Origin: CAWAVN01 sp963825075
GTDB taxonomy: Bacteria > Planctomycetota > Planctomycetia > Planctomycetales > Planctomycetaceae
Assembly (NCBI GenBank): GCA_963825075.1
Contig: CAWGRX010000022.1
Span: 124,001-188,000, forward strand
Direction of reading: 5' to 3'
Length of the DNA stretch: 64,000 bases
Both the position numbers and the translations under genes were made by a program. The notes under the pieces are model-generated. The model saw nothing but the letters and a program-made list of their open reading frames with translations, ran no database searches and had not been told where the DNA came from. Positions 1 through 8,268 of this stretch are shown here, piece after piece; positions within the stretch are counted from its first letter, which is position 1, and each line of letters starts with the position of its first letter.

Positions 1-189
1 GCCTTCCGCATGGCCGCCAAATGCCGGCCCGAAATCGCCGACACGCACCTCTCCTTAGGGGAGGCCTTGGCCAAAGACGGCCGGATCGACGAAGCGGTCG
101 AACAGTTGGAACAAGCCGACCGCGTCTCCGTCGCGAACGACAACCGAGCCAAAGCCGCCTTGGCCCGGCTACGGGGCAAAACGGAGTGA
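1..189 (+). CDS. C-terminal end of a TPR-type repeat protein (partial)
   Basis: The window opens inside this gene; the visible frame encodes 62 residues ending at TGA 187-189. The text is alpha-helical and TPR-like: the stretch reading HLSLGEALAKDGRIDEAVEQ has the spacing of a TPR helix pair (small residues at G, A and A, then a second amphipathic helix). It ends in a basic tail. No catalytic motif can be seen, and the missing upstream part prevents any functional call. TPR proteins are usually protein-interaction scaffolds. It points toward the PHP-domain gene that lies convergently on the other strand, 32 bases further on. Confidence 0.6.
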   Translation, partial: AFRMAAKCRPEIADTHLSLGEALAKDGRIDEAVEQLEQADRVSVANDNRAKAALARLRGKTE

Positions 190-221
190 TGTTATATGTT
201 ATTGGTCACGCGCTGAAGCCA

Positions 222-1718
222 TCAGCGTTCCACCCAGATCGGCGTGACCCAAGCCCATTGCCCGTTGTGTTGGGCGACCTGCAAGCGGTAATAATCGGTG
301 CCGCGGTCCGGCTCATCGGTGAGTTCCGTCTGCACAAGGCAATCGGAAAAGGGAACCAGCGGGCCAATTTTAATGGCCTCCGTCAACCAGCCTCTCTGGT
401 AATGTGTCCGACCGCCTTGGAGAAGCTCTTCAAGCGAATGCCGATAGCGATGGCCGCTGGCTTCCAAGAAGACGTGAGCGGACAACGGCGCATCGACCAT
501 AAGGCTTAACCTTTGCATCGCGGCGTGCCGCATGCTGGGATTGCCCGATGTGATCGACCGCCAGGAAACGTGGCGGTCGGTCGCGTGGGTGATTTCGTGC
601 GGCAGATCGACATCGTCCGGCGATTCGCCCAGTTCGTCGATCCCTTTGGGCGCCACCACCGCCTGCCCGGAAAAGCACGGTTCGACCGATGTGATCGTTC
701 CTTCGGACAACGTGAGGCGGTTCTCCCAAGAGACCAGCCGATCCTTTCGGCCCCAGCCCCACGTAATGTTCAACCGAAACGGCCCAGCCGGTTCGCCCGC
801 AGGCTTCGGAAAAAACCGCCCGATGACGCGGCCGTTTTTGAGGAGTTCGACTTTGTCGAGGGAATCCGCGCCGACGACGGCAATTTTGAGATGCCGGCGG
901 CCGGGATTGCGAACCGTCTCGCCGATCCAGGCCTCATCCACAAACAGCCGGGCATCGATCCGATCGCCCGTTGCCGCGAACACCCGCCGAGCAAGAATCG
1001 CTTCCCACAATGATTCGCGCGTGAGGTCCTTGGCGAACACGCCCATTCGCCCGTCGCCGTGACTGCCGGGGTAGGCTCCGTGATGATCGGTGCCGCCGAC
1101 AATCCCAAACCGAAGTCCTCTTTCCCAGCCGGCCTCGGCCGTGGAATCGGCATCCCGCGGCCCCATGTCGTGGAGCATTGGATAAGGCGACCGTTCATCG
1201 ACCGAGCAGCCATGCAGGGAAAACCCTTCCACAAAAGGCGACAACTCTTGCCGGTACTCATCCCAATTGATGCCTCGGTAACCCGCGGCGTAACCGATGT
1301 GGTGCGGAATCGCGATCGCCTTCGACTTGCTGCAAACCTCTCTCAAGCCCGGCAAGTCGGAAGCATCGGCCAGCGGCAACTCGGGACCCGCGGCATAGAC
1401 GTTGTGATCGCCAAACCGCATCGAATGCCATTCGTAACTGGGGATCGCCACGAAGCTTCCCTCCTGCGACGCCTCGGCCTCCAATTTCAAAAGTCGATCC
1501 CAGTTCCCGGCGAGCGTGGCAAAACCGGCGGTATGGTAATCAATGATGTCCGCATACCGCTCGCGGTCGGCGGGCATGTCGGGCCAAAACGCATGTCCGG
1601 TGACCGAGCAGAAATCGAGTTGTTGCCGCGCTCTCAATAAGGCCTGCTCCACGCTGCCGTGCCCGTAACTGATCGAGCAATGGCTGTGCAGATCGCCCCA
1701 AAACAACTTATAGGACAT
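222..1718 (-). CDS. PHP-domain / DUF3604-type metal-dependent hydrolase-like protein
   Basis: A 498-residue protein. Its N-terminus carries the PHP signature WGDLHSHCS, followed by metal-ligand-type histidines and aspartates in SVTGHAFWPD, YEWHS, GDHNVY, PHHIGYAAG and GGTDHHGAY. This order is typical of the DUF3604/PHP superfamily of metal-dependent phosphoesterase-like folds. No signal peptide is seen, so it is probably cytoplasmic. I start it at the ATG at 1718 because GGGGGAGAGG sits just upstream; an in-frame start at 1763 would overlap the preceding transporter gene. It lies 13 bases after the transporter on the same strand, so the two are likely co-transcribed with the Ldh_2 gene before them. 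The substrate is unknown. Confidence 0.8.
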   Translation of the reverse strand: MSYKLFWGDLHSHCSISYGHGSVEQALLRARQQLDFCSVTGHAFWPDMPADRERYADIIDYHTAGFATLAGNWDRLLKLEAEASQEGSFVAIPSYEWHSMRFGDHNVYAAGPELPLADASDLPGLREVCSKSKAIAIPHHIGYAAGYRGINWDEYRQELSPFVEGFSLHGCSVDERSPYPMLHDMGPRDADSTAEAGWERGLRFGIVGGTDHHGAYPGSHGDGRMGVFAKDLTRESLWEAILARRVFAATGDRIDARLFVDEAWIGETVRNPGRRHLKIAVVGADSLDKVELLKNGRVIGRFFPKPAGEPAGPFRLNITWGWGRKDRLVSWENRLTLSEGTITSVEPCFSGQAVVAPKGIDELGESPDDVDLPHEITHATDRHVSWRSITSGNPSMRHAAMQRLSLMVDAPLSAHVFLEASGHRYRHSLEELLQGGRTHYQRGWLTEAIKIGPLVPFSDCLVQTELTDEPDRGTDYYRLQVAQHNGQWAWVTPIWVER

Positions 1719-1731
1719 GGCCTCTCCCCCG

Positions 1732-2979
1732 TTATGCAGCCGGCGATGCATCGGCGGTTTCATCCCGAAACAGGGCGAACAGAATCACTGTGCAAATCCC
1801 CGCAATGGCCGCGGCGGTGTACCACACGCCGGTGTAGTTCACCACGCCTTCGTGCGAAAAACGCTTTTGTAGCTCGCCGCTCAGATAGCCGCCCAAGATC
1901 GGCCCCGCGCCGAGCATCACCAAAATGAACGCGGTTTGCGCGGAATGCCGGGCATCCCGCGGGGCGATCCGATCGATGTAAATAAAGGCCCCCGCGAACG
2001 AACAGGCAAAGCAAAACCCGTGCAAAAACTGGCTGGCAATAATGAGTTCATTGGGCAGTTCCACGGTGCCGAAAATCAAAAACCGCAAACAATAACACGC
2101 CGCCCCGATGGAGAGCACCGCGCGAAAACCCCACGCGGCGAGCATCTTCCCCAGCAGGGCCATCACGATGATTTCCGCAAACTGCCCGATGGACATGGCC
2201 GGCAGGATCGAGGCATCGCTGAGTCCCAAGGCTTCTTTGAAGAACGTCGATGTCTGCAGGAAATACAGCTTGTGCGTCGCCGCGAGCAATACGGAAACAA
2301 ATAGCAGCACCAGTATCGAAGGCCGGGCGAAAACGGCCGCCACTTCCGACAAGGCAAACCGCTTGGCCGCATTGGGGTTGGGCGGGGTGTCGGGGAGCGT
2401 CAGACAATAAAGTCCATACAGGATCGAGAGCACGCCCGAAGCGCGGAAGGCATCGGCGATCCTGGCACCGGCATCCGGCGGATCATCGCCCGCAAAAAAC
2501 GGCGGCAAGGGATCAAACCGCACGTCGGTTTTGAGCCAGATCATCGAGAATAGCCACCCGGCGGCGATCCATCCAATCGTGCCCCACACCCGCACCAACG
2601 GGAACTGCCGCCTGGGGTCCTCCAAATGGCTCATCGCCAACGAGTTGGTGAGGCCCAACGTCGGCATGTAGAGCACGGCATAAATCACAGACAGCACGAG
2701 CCAGGCCTCAAACGTCGTCTGATCGGCGAGCAGGAAATTGACGATCCCGCCCAGCATCAACGCGGCCGACAGATACTTCTGCGTCGCAAAATAGCGGTCC
2801 GCCAACTGCCCACCGAGAAACGGTGCCGCCACCGCGCCAATCGCCGCCGCCACCGCCGCGATCCAGGCGACTTCGCCGCCCGCGAATCCCAACTCGCCTT
2901 TCAGATACCGCGGCAAGATCGGCATCCAAATGCCCCACACGGCATATTGCAGGAACATCATCAGGCACAATCGATACAT
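1732..2979 (-). CDS. MFS transporter, NupG/nucleoside-proton symporter-like
   Basis: About 415 residues with around twelve hydrophobic helices, starting YRLCLMMFLQYAVWGIWMP. The opening FLQYAVWGIW and the loop GGQLADRYFATQKYLSA resemble the nucleoside:H+ symporter branch of the major facilitator superfamily, and the length matches NupG (about 418). An inner-membrane uptake role is expected; the substrate could be a nucleoside or a small sugar acid. The start at 2979 is chosen because the upstream in-frame extension runs into the preceding dehydrogenase gene and reads as non-membrane sequence; no strong ribosome-binding site is visible. It is the middle gene of an Ldh_2, MFS, PHP set on the minus strand. 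Confidence 0.8.
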   Translation of the reverse strand: MYRLCLMMFLQYAVWGIWMPILPRYLKGELGFAGGEVAWIAAVAAAIGAVAAPFLGGQLADRYFATQKYLSAALMLGGIVNFLLADQTTFEAWLVLSVIYAVLYMPTLGLTNSLAMSHLEDPRRQFPLVRVWGTIGWIAAGWLFSMIWLKTDVRFDPLPPFFAGDDPPDAGARIADAFRASGVLSILYGLYCLTLPDTPPNPNAAKRFALSEVAAVFARPSILVLLFVSVLLAATHKLYFLQTSTFFKEALGLSDASILPAMSIGQFAEIIVMALLGKMLAAWGFRAVLSIGAACYCLRFLIFGTVELPNELIIASQFLHGFCFACSFAGAFIYIDRIAPRDARHSAQTAFILVMLGAGPILGGYLSGELQKRFSHEGVVNYTGVWYTAAAIAGICTVILFALFRDETADASPAA

Positions 2980-3037
2980 AAAAATCCGAGGGGGCAAAGG
3001 CCAAATCGAACGAAGGAACCGCCGCCGCGTTGTCGCC

Positions 3038-4105
3038 TCACCAAGGCACGCCCAGTCCCAATCCCCCGGCCAGTGTTTGGAGCATCTCGGCATCTTGATG
3101 ATGAATCGAGACGCCCGCTTGCTCGGCCCGCTGGAGGTATTCCCATTGTCGTTCGCCGGGCAGCCGCACGCGATCGAAACCGGGAGCCGGAGTTAATTGA
3201 TGGATGGCGTCCACGGCTTCGCGGATGCGGGCCTCGAAGCGGTCCCGCTCGACAAACTTGTCGGGATCGATCACATAACAGAAATGCTGCGAGCCTTCGG
3301 CCATCGCTTCCCGTTTGCGGGCGATCGGCAATCGGCCGCCCACCAAGGCTCCCGCCAGGATTCCCGAAACGAGTCCCAACCCGAAGCCCCGCGGACCGGC
3401 GGCTGGAAGAATGGTCTTGGCGGATTGGGGATCGGTCGTCGGTTCGCCGGCTTTGTCCAGAGCCCAATCGGGAGGGATGGGAAGTCCATATTGGGCAAGC
3501 GTATTGATCTTCCCCCAAGAAGCCTGCGCACAGGACATGTCCAAAATGATCGGTGCCCCGTCCCGCACGGGAATGCCCCAGGCCAATGCATGATTGGACG
3601 TGGCCCGCTCGTTGGTTCCATATCCCGCGACCGAAGCCCGCCCGGTGCTGGTCGTGCAATAGCCGATCATCCCCTCGTTCACCGCGATCTGCACATACAC
3701 GCCCGCCGCCCCCAGGTGATGGCTGTTCTTGACCGCCACCGTCCCCGTGCCGACGCCCTCGGCTTTTTCGACGGCCAACTGCATCGCCTTTGTGGCCGCG
3801 ATTTGTCCCAAAGCCCGGCTGCCGTCCAAAGTCGCGATGGCGGCGGTTTCCGTGAGCGTGAGCATTTCGCCGCGGGGATCGATGTGCCCTTGATCGAAGC
3901 CCTTTAAATACCAGTTCATCATCCGGCAGCCGTGCGAAGGAAACCCCCGCAGGTCCGCTTCCACAATCCTCGCCGCCGCGATCTGGGCATCGGCCGCGAA
4001 CACGCTCTTTTTGACGAACATCTCCGTGAGCAAGTTTTCCAAGTCGTGGCGGGGCACTTGAATTTCTTGCTGGGGATCTTGAGGATATTCAACCGGTTCC
4101 GGCAT
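3038..4105 (-). CDS. Malate/L-lactate/ureidoglycolate dehydrogenase family (Ldh_2)
   Basis: A 355-residue NAD(P)-dependent oxidoreductase of the Ldh_2 family, whose members oxidise 2-hydroxy acids such as malate, sulfolactate or ureidoglycolate. Family features visible are DLRGFPSHG near residue 55, the catalytic-type histidine in NSHHLGAAGVY, NHALAWGIPV, and ILDMSCAQASWGKIN. The length is normal. A GTG nine codons upstream (4132) is possible, but the ATG at 4105 gives the usual family N-terminus. It is divergent from the Gfo/Idh gene across a 113-base spacer and 58 bases upstream of the MFS gene on the same strand. With those neighbours it suggests catabolism of a sugar acid. The exact substrate cannot be read from the sequence. 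Confidence 0.85.
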   Translation of the reverse strand: MPEPVEYPQDPQQEIQVPRHDLENLLTEMFVKKSVFAADAQIAAARIVEADLRGFPSHGCRMMNWYLKGFDQGHIDPRGEMLTLTETAAIATLDGSRALGQIAATKAMQLAVEKAEGVGTGTVAVKNSHHLGAAGVYVQIAVNEGMIGYCTTSTGRASVAGYGTNERATSNHALAWGIPVRDGAPIILDMSCAQASWGKINTLAQYGLPIPPDWALDKAGEPTTDPQSAKTILPAAGPRGFGLGLVSGILAGALVGGRLPIARKREAMAEGSQHFCYVIDPDKFVERDRFEARIREAVDAIHQLTPAPGFDRVRLPGERQWEYLQRAEQAGVSIHHQDAEMLQTLAGGLGLGVPW

Positions 4106-4218
4106 GGGGCGTCCAGTTTTTATAAAATGCACAAGCAGAGCGAATCGCCCCTGATTGAATCATCTCCCCTCTGCGAATGCAAACCCAATCAACGTTACAA
4201 GCAACAGGAGAACGCCGC

Positions 4219-5232
4219 ATGAAACCGCCTTATCGAGTCGCCGTGTTGGGGATGATCCACGATCACGTTTGGGACAATCTCCCTGCGCTGCGGGATTGCG
4301 AGCAGGCGGAACTGGTCGCGGCCTGGGATGAAAACGGCCCGCTCCGCGAACGGGCCAAACAGGAATACGGCTGCCGGGCTTATGACGACTTGGAAGAACT
4401 CTTCGATCAAGAAGCACCGGATGCGGTATATGTGTTTTCGAGCAATAAAAACGGAGCGGAAATCGCGATTCAGGCGATGGAACAGGGCCTGCATGTGTTG
4501 ATCGAAAAGCCGATGGCCGCGACGTTGCAGGAGGCACAACGCATGCTCGCCGCTGCGAAGAAGCACAACGTCCGGCTGATGATTAACTGGCCCTTCGCCT
4601 GGTGGCCTCAGTTGCAGCACGCCTTGAACCTGGCGAGTCGGGGAGAAGTCGGCGACATTTGGCAGGTGCGTTACCGGGCGGCTCATCAGGGGCCGGAGGA
4701 ATTCGGCTGTTCGTCCTACTTCTGCGAATGGCTGCTCGATCCCGTCCAAAACGGCGGCGGGGCGATGATGGATTATTGCTGTTACGGGGCCAACCTCGCG
4801 CGCGTCCTGTTGGGCGTGCCCGCATCCGTCACCGGAACGAAGGCCACGCTTTGTAAGACCCATTTGAAAGTGGAAGACAATGCGGTTGTGCTGATGCACT
4901 ACCCCAAAGCCCTCGCCATCGCGGAAGGCTCCTGGACGCAGATCGGCAAGCTTACCAGCTACCTCACCGTGATCTATGGCACAAAGGGCACGCTGGTCGT
5001 GGAACCACGCGTCGGCGGACAGTTGCTTCTCGCCACCGCGGAAAACCCCAGCGGCTCCGAAGTCCAAGTCCCGGAACTCCCCAAGCACCTGACCAATTCC
5101 GCCGAGCATTTTTTCTGGGGCCTGACTTCGAGTGAAGGCTTTCAGCCGCTTTGCCAACCGGAAACCGGCCGCGACGTGCAAGCCATCTTGAGCGCTGCTC
5201 AAAATGCAGCCGGCAACACGCCTTCCGCATGA
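4219..5232 (+). CDS. Gfo/Idh/MocA-family oxidoreductase
   Basis: A 337-residue sugar or cyclitol dehydrogenase-like protein. The first strand reads YRVAVLGMIHDHVWDNL, so the usual dinucleotide motif GxGxxG is replaced by a GxxHxH form. The family motif EKPMA (LIEKPMAATLQEAQRML) is intact near residue 110, and the C-terminal half has the GFO_IDH_MocA fold pattern (GGGAMMDYCCYGANLARVLL). The start at 4219 is preceded by AGGAG at a good distance; an earlier in-frame ATG at 4177 has none. It is convergent with the esterase gene, two bases away. The modified nucleotide-binding loop may mean altered cofactor binding, or membership of a subfamily with this loop. Confidence 0.85.
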   Translation: MKPPYRVAVLGMIHDHVWDNLPALRDCEQAELVAAWDENGPLRERAKQEYGCRAYDDLEELFDQEAPDAVYVFSSNKNGAEIAIQAMEQGLHVLIEKPMAATLQEAQRMLAAAKKHNVRLMINWPFAWWPQLQHALNLASRGEVGDIWQVRYRAAHQGPEEFGCSSYFCEWLLDPVQNGGGAMMDYCCYGANLARVLLGVPASVTGTKATLCKTHLKVEDNAVVLMHYPKALAIAEGSWTQIGKLTSYLTVIYGTKGTLVVEPRVGGQLLLATAENPSGSEVQVPELPKHLTNSAEHFFWGLTSSEGFQPLCQPETGRDVQAILSAAQNAAGNTPSA

Positions 5233-5233
5233 T

Positions 5234-6157
5234 TCACAGCGCCCTCTCGATGATCGCCACCGTTTCCCGCATCGCGTGATGGGCTTCGTCGAAGAGGTGG
5301 AATCGGCGGGTGAAGCCGTGGATCATGCCTTCGTAGCGGATGTGTTTCGCCTCGTTCCCGGCTTCGCGAAGCTTTTGGGCGTAAAGCTCGGCCTCGTCCC
5401 TGAGCGGATCGAACTCCGCCGTCAACACCAACGCCGGCGGCAAGCCGGTTAACGATTTTGCACGCACGGGCGATGCATAAGGGTGCTGCCGGTCGGCGGG
5501 CGAAGGGCAGTATTGATCCCAAAACCACATCATCGATTCGCGGGTGAGGAAATAGTCTTCGGCGAAGTCGTGGTAGGAGGCCGTTTCAAAATCGCAGTCC
5601 GTGATGGGGTAGATCAGAACTTGACAGCCGACCTCCGGGCCGCCCCGGTCGCGAGCCATCAACGCAGCCGCCGCCGCGAGATTGCCGCCCGCGCTATCCC
5701 CGGCCACTCCCACGGGACCGGTTCTCCCGCCAAGCGCGGCCGCGTTTTCGCTGGCCCACATGACGGCGGCGTAGGCATCTTCCGCGCCGGCCGGATAACG
5801 ATGTTCGGGAGCTAGGCGGTAATCGACGGAAACCACGACCGCACTCGCGGCTTTGGCCAAGGCCCTTGCGTAGCCTTCGTGCGAATCGATGCTGCCGATC
5901 ACCCAACCGCCCCCGTGAAAATAGACTACGATCGGCAAGTTTTCTCCGGCGGGCTTGTAAATCCGAATCGGTATCTCCCCCGCCGGTCCGGGAATCATAC
6001 GGTCTTGGATGGATTCCACCTTGTCGAATGGCCCCAACAGCCGGCTGGTCTCAATCATCAACGTGCGAGCGTCGGTCAGCGGCGTCTCATATATCGGTTT
6101 CAGATCGGACCGTGCTAGGCCCGCCAAAAGTTTCTCAGCCTTCGGATGCAACGGCAT
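5234..6157 (-). CDS. Alpha/beta hydrolase, HSL (family IV) esterase/lipase
   Basis: A 307-residue cytoplasmic esterase of the hormone-sensitive lipase group. The oxyanion-hole motif HGGGW is in VVYFHGGGWVIGS (about residue 80), the nucleophile serine in GDSAGGNLAA (about 153), the acid in LTAEFDPLRDEAE (about 250), and the catalytic histidine in GMIHGF (about 280). All four are present, so it should be active on short acyl esters. The stop lies two bases from the stop of the convergent Gfo/Idh gene. No signal peptide is seen. The natural substrate is unknown. Confidence 0.9.
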   Translation of the reverse strand: MPLHPKAEKLLAGLARSDLKPIYETPLTDARTLMIETSRLLGPFDKVESIQDRMIPGPAGEIPIRIYKPAGENLPIVVYFHGGGWVIGSIDSHEGYARALAKAASAVVVSVDYRLAPEHRYPAGAEDAYAAVMWASENAAALGGRTGPVGVAGDSAGGNLAAAAALMARDRGGPEVGCQVLIYPITDCDFETASYHDFAEDYFLTRESMMWFWDQYCPSPADRQHPYASPVRAKSLTGLPPALVLTAEFDPLRDEAELYAQKLREAGNEAKHIRYEGMIHGFTRRFHLFDEAHHAMRETVAIIERAL

Positions 6158-6647
6158 AAAGGAAAATTGTCCTGTAGGAATCTTGTGTTATTTCAAGTTC
6201 GTGTCCGTTGGAAAACAAGCGTCATCAATTTCTATGAACTGTTCAATGAAATTGTGCCCCTGTCTTAGCCGCGTAGCGGCGGCAGCATGTAGCCTTGGGC
6301 GTAAGCCCAAGGAAATGAGGCGTAACATAGTCGAGAGCCGCGAAGCGGCGACAGCAAGATCTAAAAACTCAACACGTAAATGCCAAAGGTTTTGAACCGC
6401 GGATCACGCAGATTTTCGCGGATGATCACTGGAACGATCCTTCAAGTCGCATTCAAGGATTTGTCAGGAACCACGGATAAATCCGTCTTTATCAGCGCTA
6501 TCCGCGTCATCCGCGGTTTGAATCAACTCTCAGCCTACAGTTTGCGTTGCTGTCGCCGCTACGCGGCTTTATATTCTTTCTCGAACATCGTCTGCGGGCT
6601 GACGCCCGCAGCTAGTTGCTGCCGCCGCTCCGCGGCTAATCCACCTG
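6158..6647. repeat. Gene-free spacer packed with short hairpin repeats
   Basis: No convincing gene here. The spacer holds four GCCGC-NNN-GCGGC palindromes (two either side of the centre), an 8-bp stem CCTTGGGC / GCCCAAGG with a GTAA loop at 6293-6312, and an 8-bp stem CTGCGGGC / GCCCGCAG with a TGAC loop at 6592-6611. Between them is an imperfect inverted repeat built from CGCGGAT units (6393-6424 and about 6500-6523). It separates the start of the esterase gene from the end of asnS, both on the minus strand. It looks like clustered REP-like elements rather than one terminator. Small reading frames within it are not credible. Confidence 0.6.
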
Positions 6648-8039
6648 TTAAAACTCAGCGTTCTTGGGCGTGCGGGGGAAGGGGATCACGTCGCGGATGT
6701 TAGTCATGCCGGTGACGAGTTGCACGAGCCGTTCGAGACCCAGGCCGAAGCCGCTGTGCGGGACCGTTCCATATCGGCGGAGATCCAAATACCACCAATA
6801 ATCGTCGGGGTTAAGTTGGCATTCTTTCATTCGCTCGACGAGCACATCATAGCGTTCTTCGCGCTGGCTGCCGCCGATGATCTCGCCCACGCGGGGCACG
6901 AGCACATCCATCGCCCGCACGGTGTTGCCGTCGTCGCCCGCGCGCATATAAAACGGTTTGATGGTGCGCGGATAATCATAAAGAATGATCGGCTGCTTGA
7001 AGTGCTCCTCGGTGAGCCAGCGTTCGTGCTCGGACTGCAAATCCTTGCCCCACTCCACAGCGTAGTCGAATTTCTTGCCGCTTTTTTCGAGGAGTTCGAT
7101 CGCCTCGGTGTAGGGCACGCGGAGGAAATCGTGGTCCACGATGTTGTGGAGCGTCTCCAGAACCGTCTGGTCGATGCGGAGGTTAAAGAACTCCATGTCC
7201 TCCGGGCAGGCGGCGAGAGTTTCGCGGATCACCGTGCGGATGAACTCCTCGGCGAGCCGCATGTTGTCATTGAGATCGTAAAACGGCATTTCCGGTTCGA
7301 TCATCCAAAACTCCGCGAGGTGCCGGGTCGTGTTGGAATTTTCCGCGCGGAACGTGGGGCCGAAGGTGTAGCAGTCGCCCAAGCTGGTGGCGAAAATTTC
7401 GGCTTCAAGCTGCCCGCTGACGGTCAGCGAAGCCCGCTTGCCGAAGAAGTCCTGCGACCAATCGAGCTGGGTCTGAAGCTGCGCGAGCCGGGCCAAGTCG
7501 AGCGTGGTGACCTGGAACATCTCCCCGGCACCTTCGCAGTCGCTCGTGGTGATGATCGGCGTGTTGATATACAAAAACCCGCGCGACTGAAAGAAGGTAT
7601 GAATGGAATTCGAGATCGCATTGCGGACGCGGGCGATGGCTCCGAAGGTGTTCGTTCGCGGGCGGAGATGGGCGATCTCGCGGAGGAACTCGAAGCTGTG
7701 CCGTTTTTTTTGGAGCGGATAGGCCTCGGCATCGGCCGTTCCCAAGACTTCAAACGATTTCGCGTGAAGTTCCACCCGCTGCCCCTTGCCGGGCGATTCC
7801 TTGAGTTCCCCGATAACGGCCAGGCTCGCACCGGTGGTGACGTGCTTGATGTTCTCCTCGTAACCCGGCACGCTGGAATCGATGACCACCTGCAAGTTGG
7901 CCATCGCGCTCCCGTCGTTCAGTTCGACGAACGAAAACCCGCTTTTGGAATCCCGCCGGGTGCGGACCCAGCCGCGGACATCAGCTTCGCGGCCCGGTTC
8001 TCCGCGCTTGAGAATCTCTGCAATATGTGCTCGGCTCAT
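6648..8039 (-). CDS. asnS: Asparagine--tRNA ligase
   Basis: A 463-residue class II aminoacyl-tRNA synthetase that charges tRNA-Asn in the cytoplasm. The N-terminal OB-fold anticodon-binding domain begins VRGWVRTRRDSKSGFSFVEL. Class II motif 2 is in GPTFRAENSNTTRHLAEFWM, and motif 3 is GLGLERLVQLVTGM near the C-terminus. NIRDVIPFPRTP at the end is typical for AsnRS. The GGAAGGAGCGACG before the ATG at 8039 is a strong ribosome-binding site. The length is normal. Adjacent genes are unrelated, so it is probably transcribed alone. Confidence 0.97.
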   Translation of the reverse strand: MSRAHIAEILKRGEPGREADVRGWVRTRRDSKSGFSFVELNDGSAMANLQVVIDSSVPGYEENIKHVTTGASLAVIGELKESPGKGQRVELHAKSFEVLGTADAEAYPLQKKRHSFEFLREIAHLRPRTNTFGAIARVRNAISNSIHTFFQSRGFLYINTPIITTSDCEGAGEMFQVTTLDLARLAQLQTQLDWSQDFFGKRASLTVSGQLEAEIFATSLGDCYTFGPTFRAENSNTTRHLAEFWMIEPEMPFYDLNDNMRLAEEFIRTVIRETLAACPEDMEFFNLRIDQTVLETLHNIVDHDFLRVPYTEAIELLEKSGKKFDYAVEWGKDLQSEHERWLTEEHFKQPIILYDYPRTIKPFYMRAGDDGNTVRAMDVLVPRVGEIIGGSQREERYDVLVERMKECQLNPDDYWWYLDLRRYGTVPHSGFGLGLERLVQLVTGMTNIRDVIPFPRTPKNAEF

Positions 8040-8114
8040 CGTCGCTCCTTCCTCCGGTAAGGATCGTTCGAGAAATAGGTTTCGAATCTATTCTGAGCAG
8101 CCGGGTACCCTCTG

Positions 8115-8165
8115 GGTGGCTAGCCGCCGGTTTCTTTGATCCACCGACCGGTGGCTAGCGCCATT
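8115..8165. repeat. GCTAGC-family dispersed repeat, copy near asnS
   Basis: Two inverted copies of a GTGGCTAGC-type core about 30 bases apart lie in the spacer upstream of asnS, with ACCGACCGGTGG between them. This is a diverged member of the GCTAGC repeat family found in at least eight other spacers of this window. It does not overlap a gene. Confidence 0.5.
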
Positions 8166-8268
8166 CCGCTCAGTTATTCCTCGATCTGGTTCATTCAACC
8201 GGTATGATAATCAAACTGCGGAGCAGGGAACCACGGAGAACCGGGCATTTTTCATCGGTATTGCGGCA

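Noticed and set aside
6180..6703. Open frames in the hairpin spacer
   Set aside because: They translate palindromic repeat text, have no ribosome-binding sites and no family resemblance.
6720..8060. 446-codon open frame opposite asnS
   Set aside because: Antisense of an intact and essential gene.
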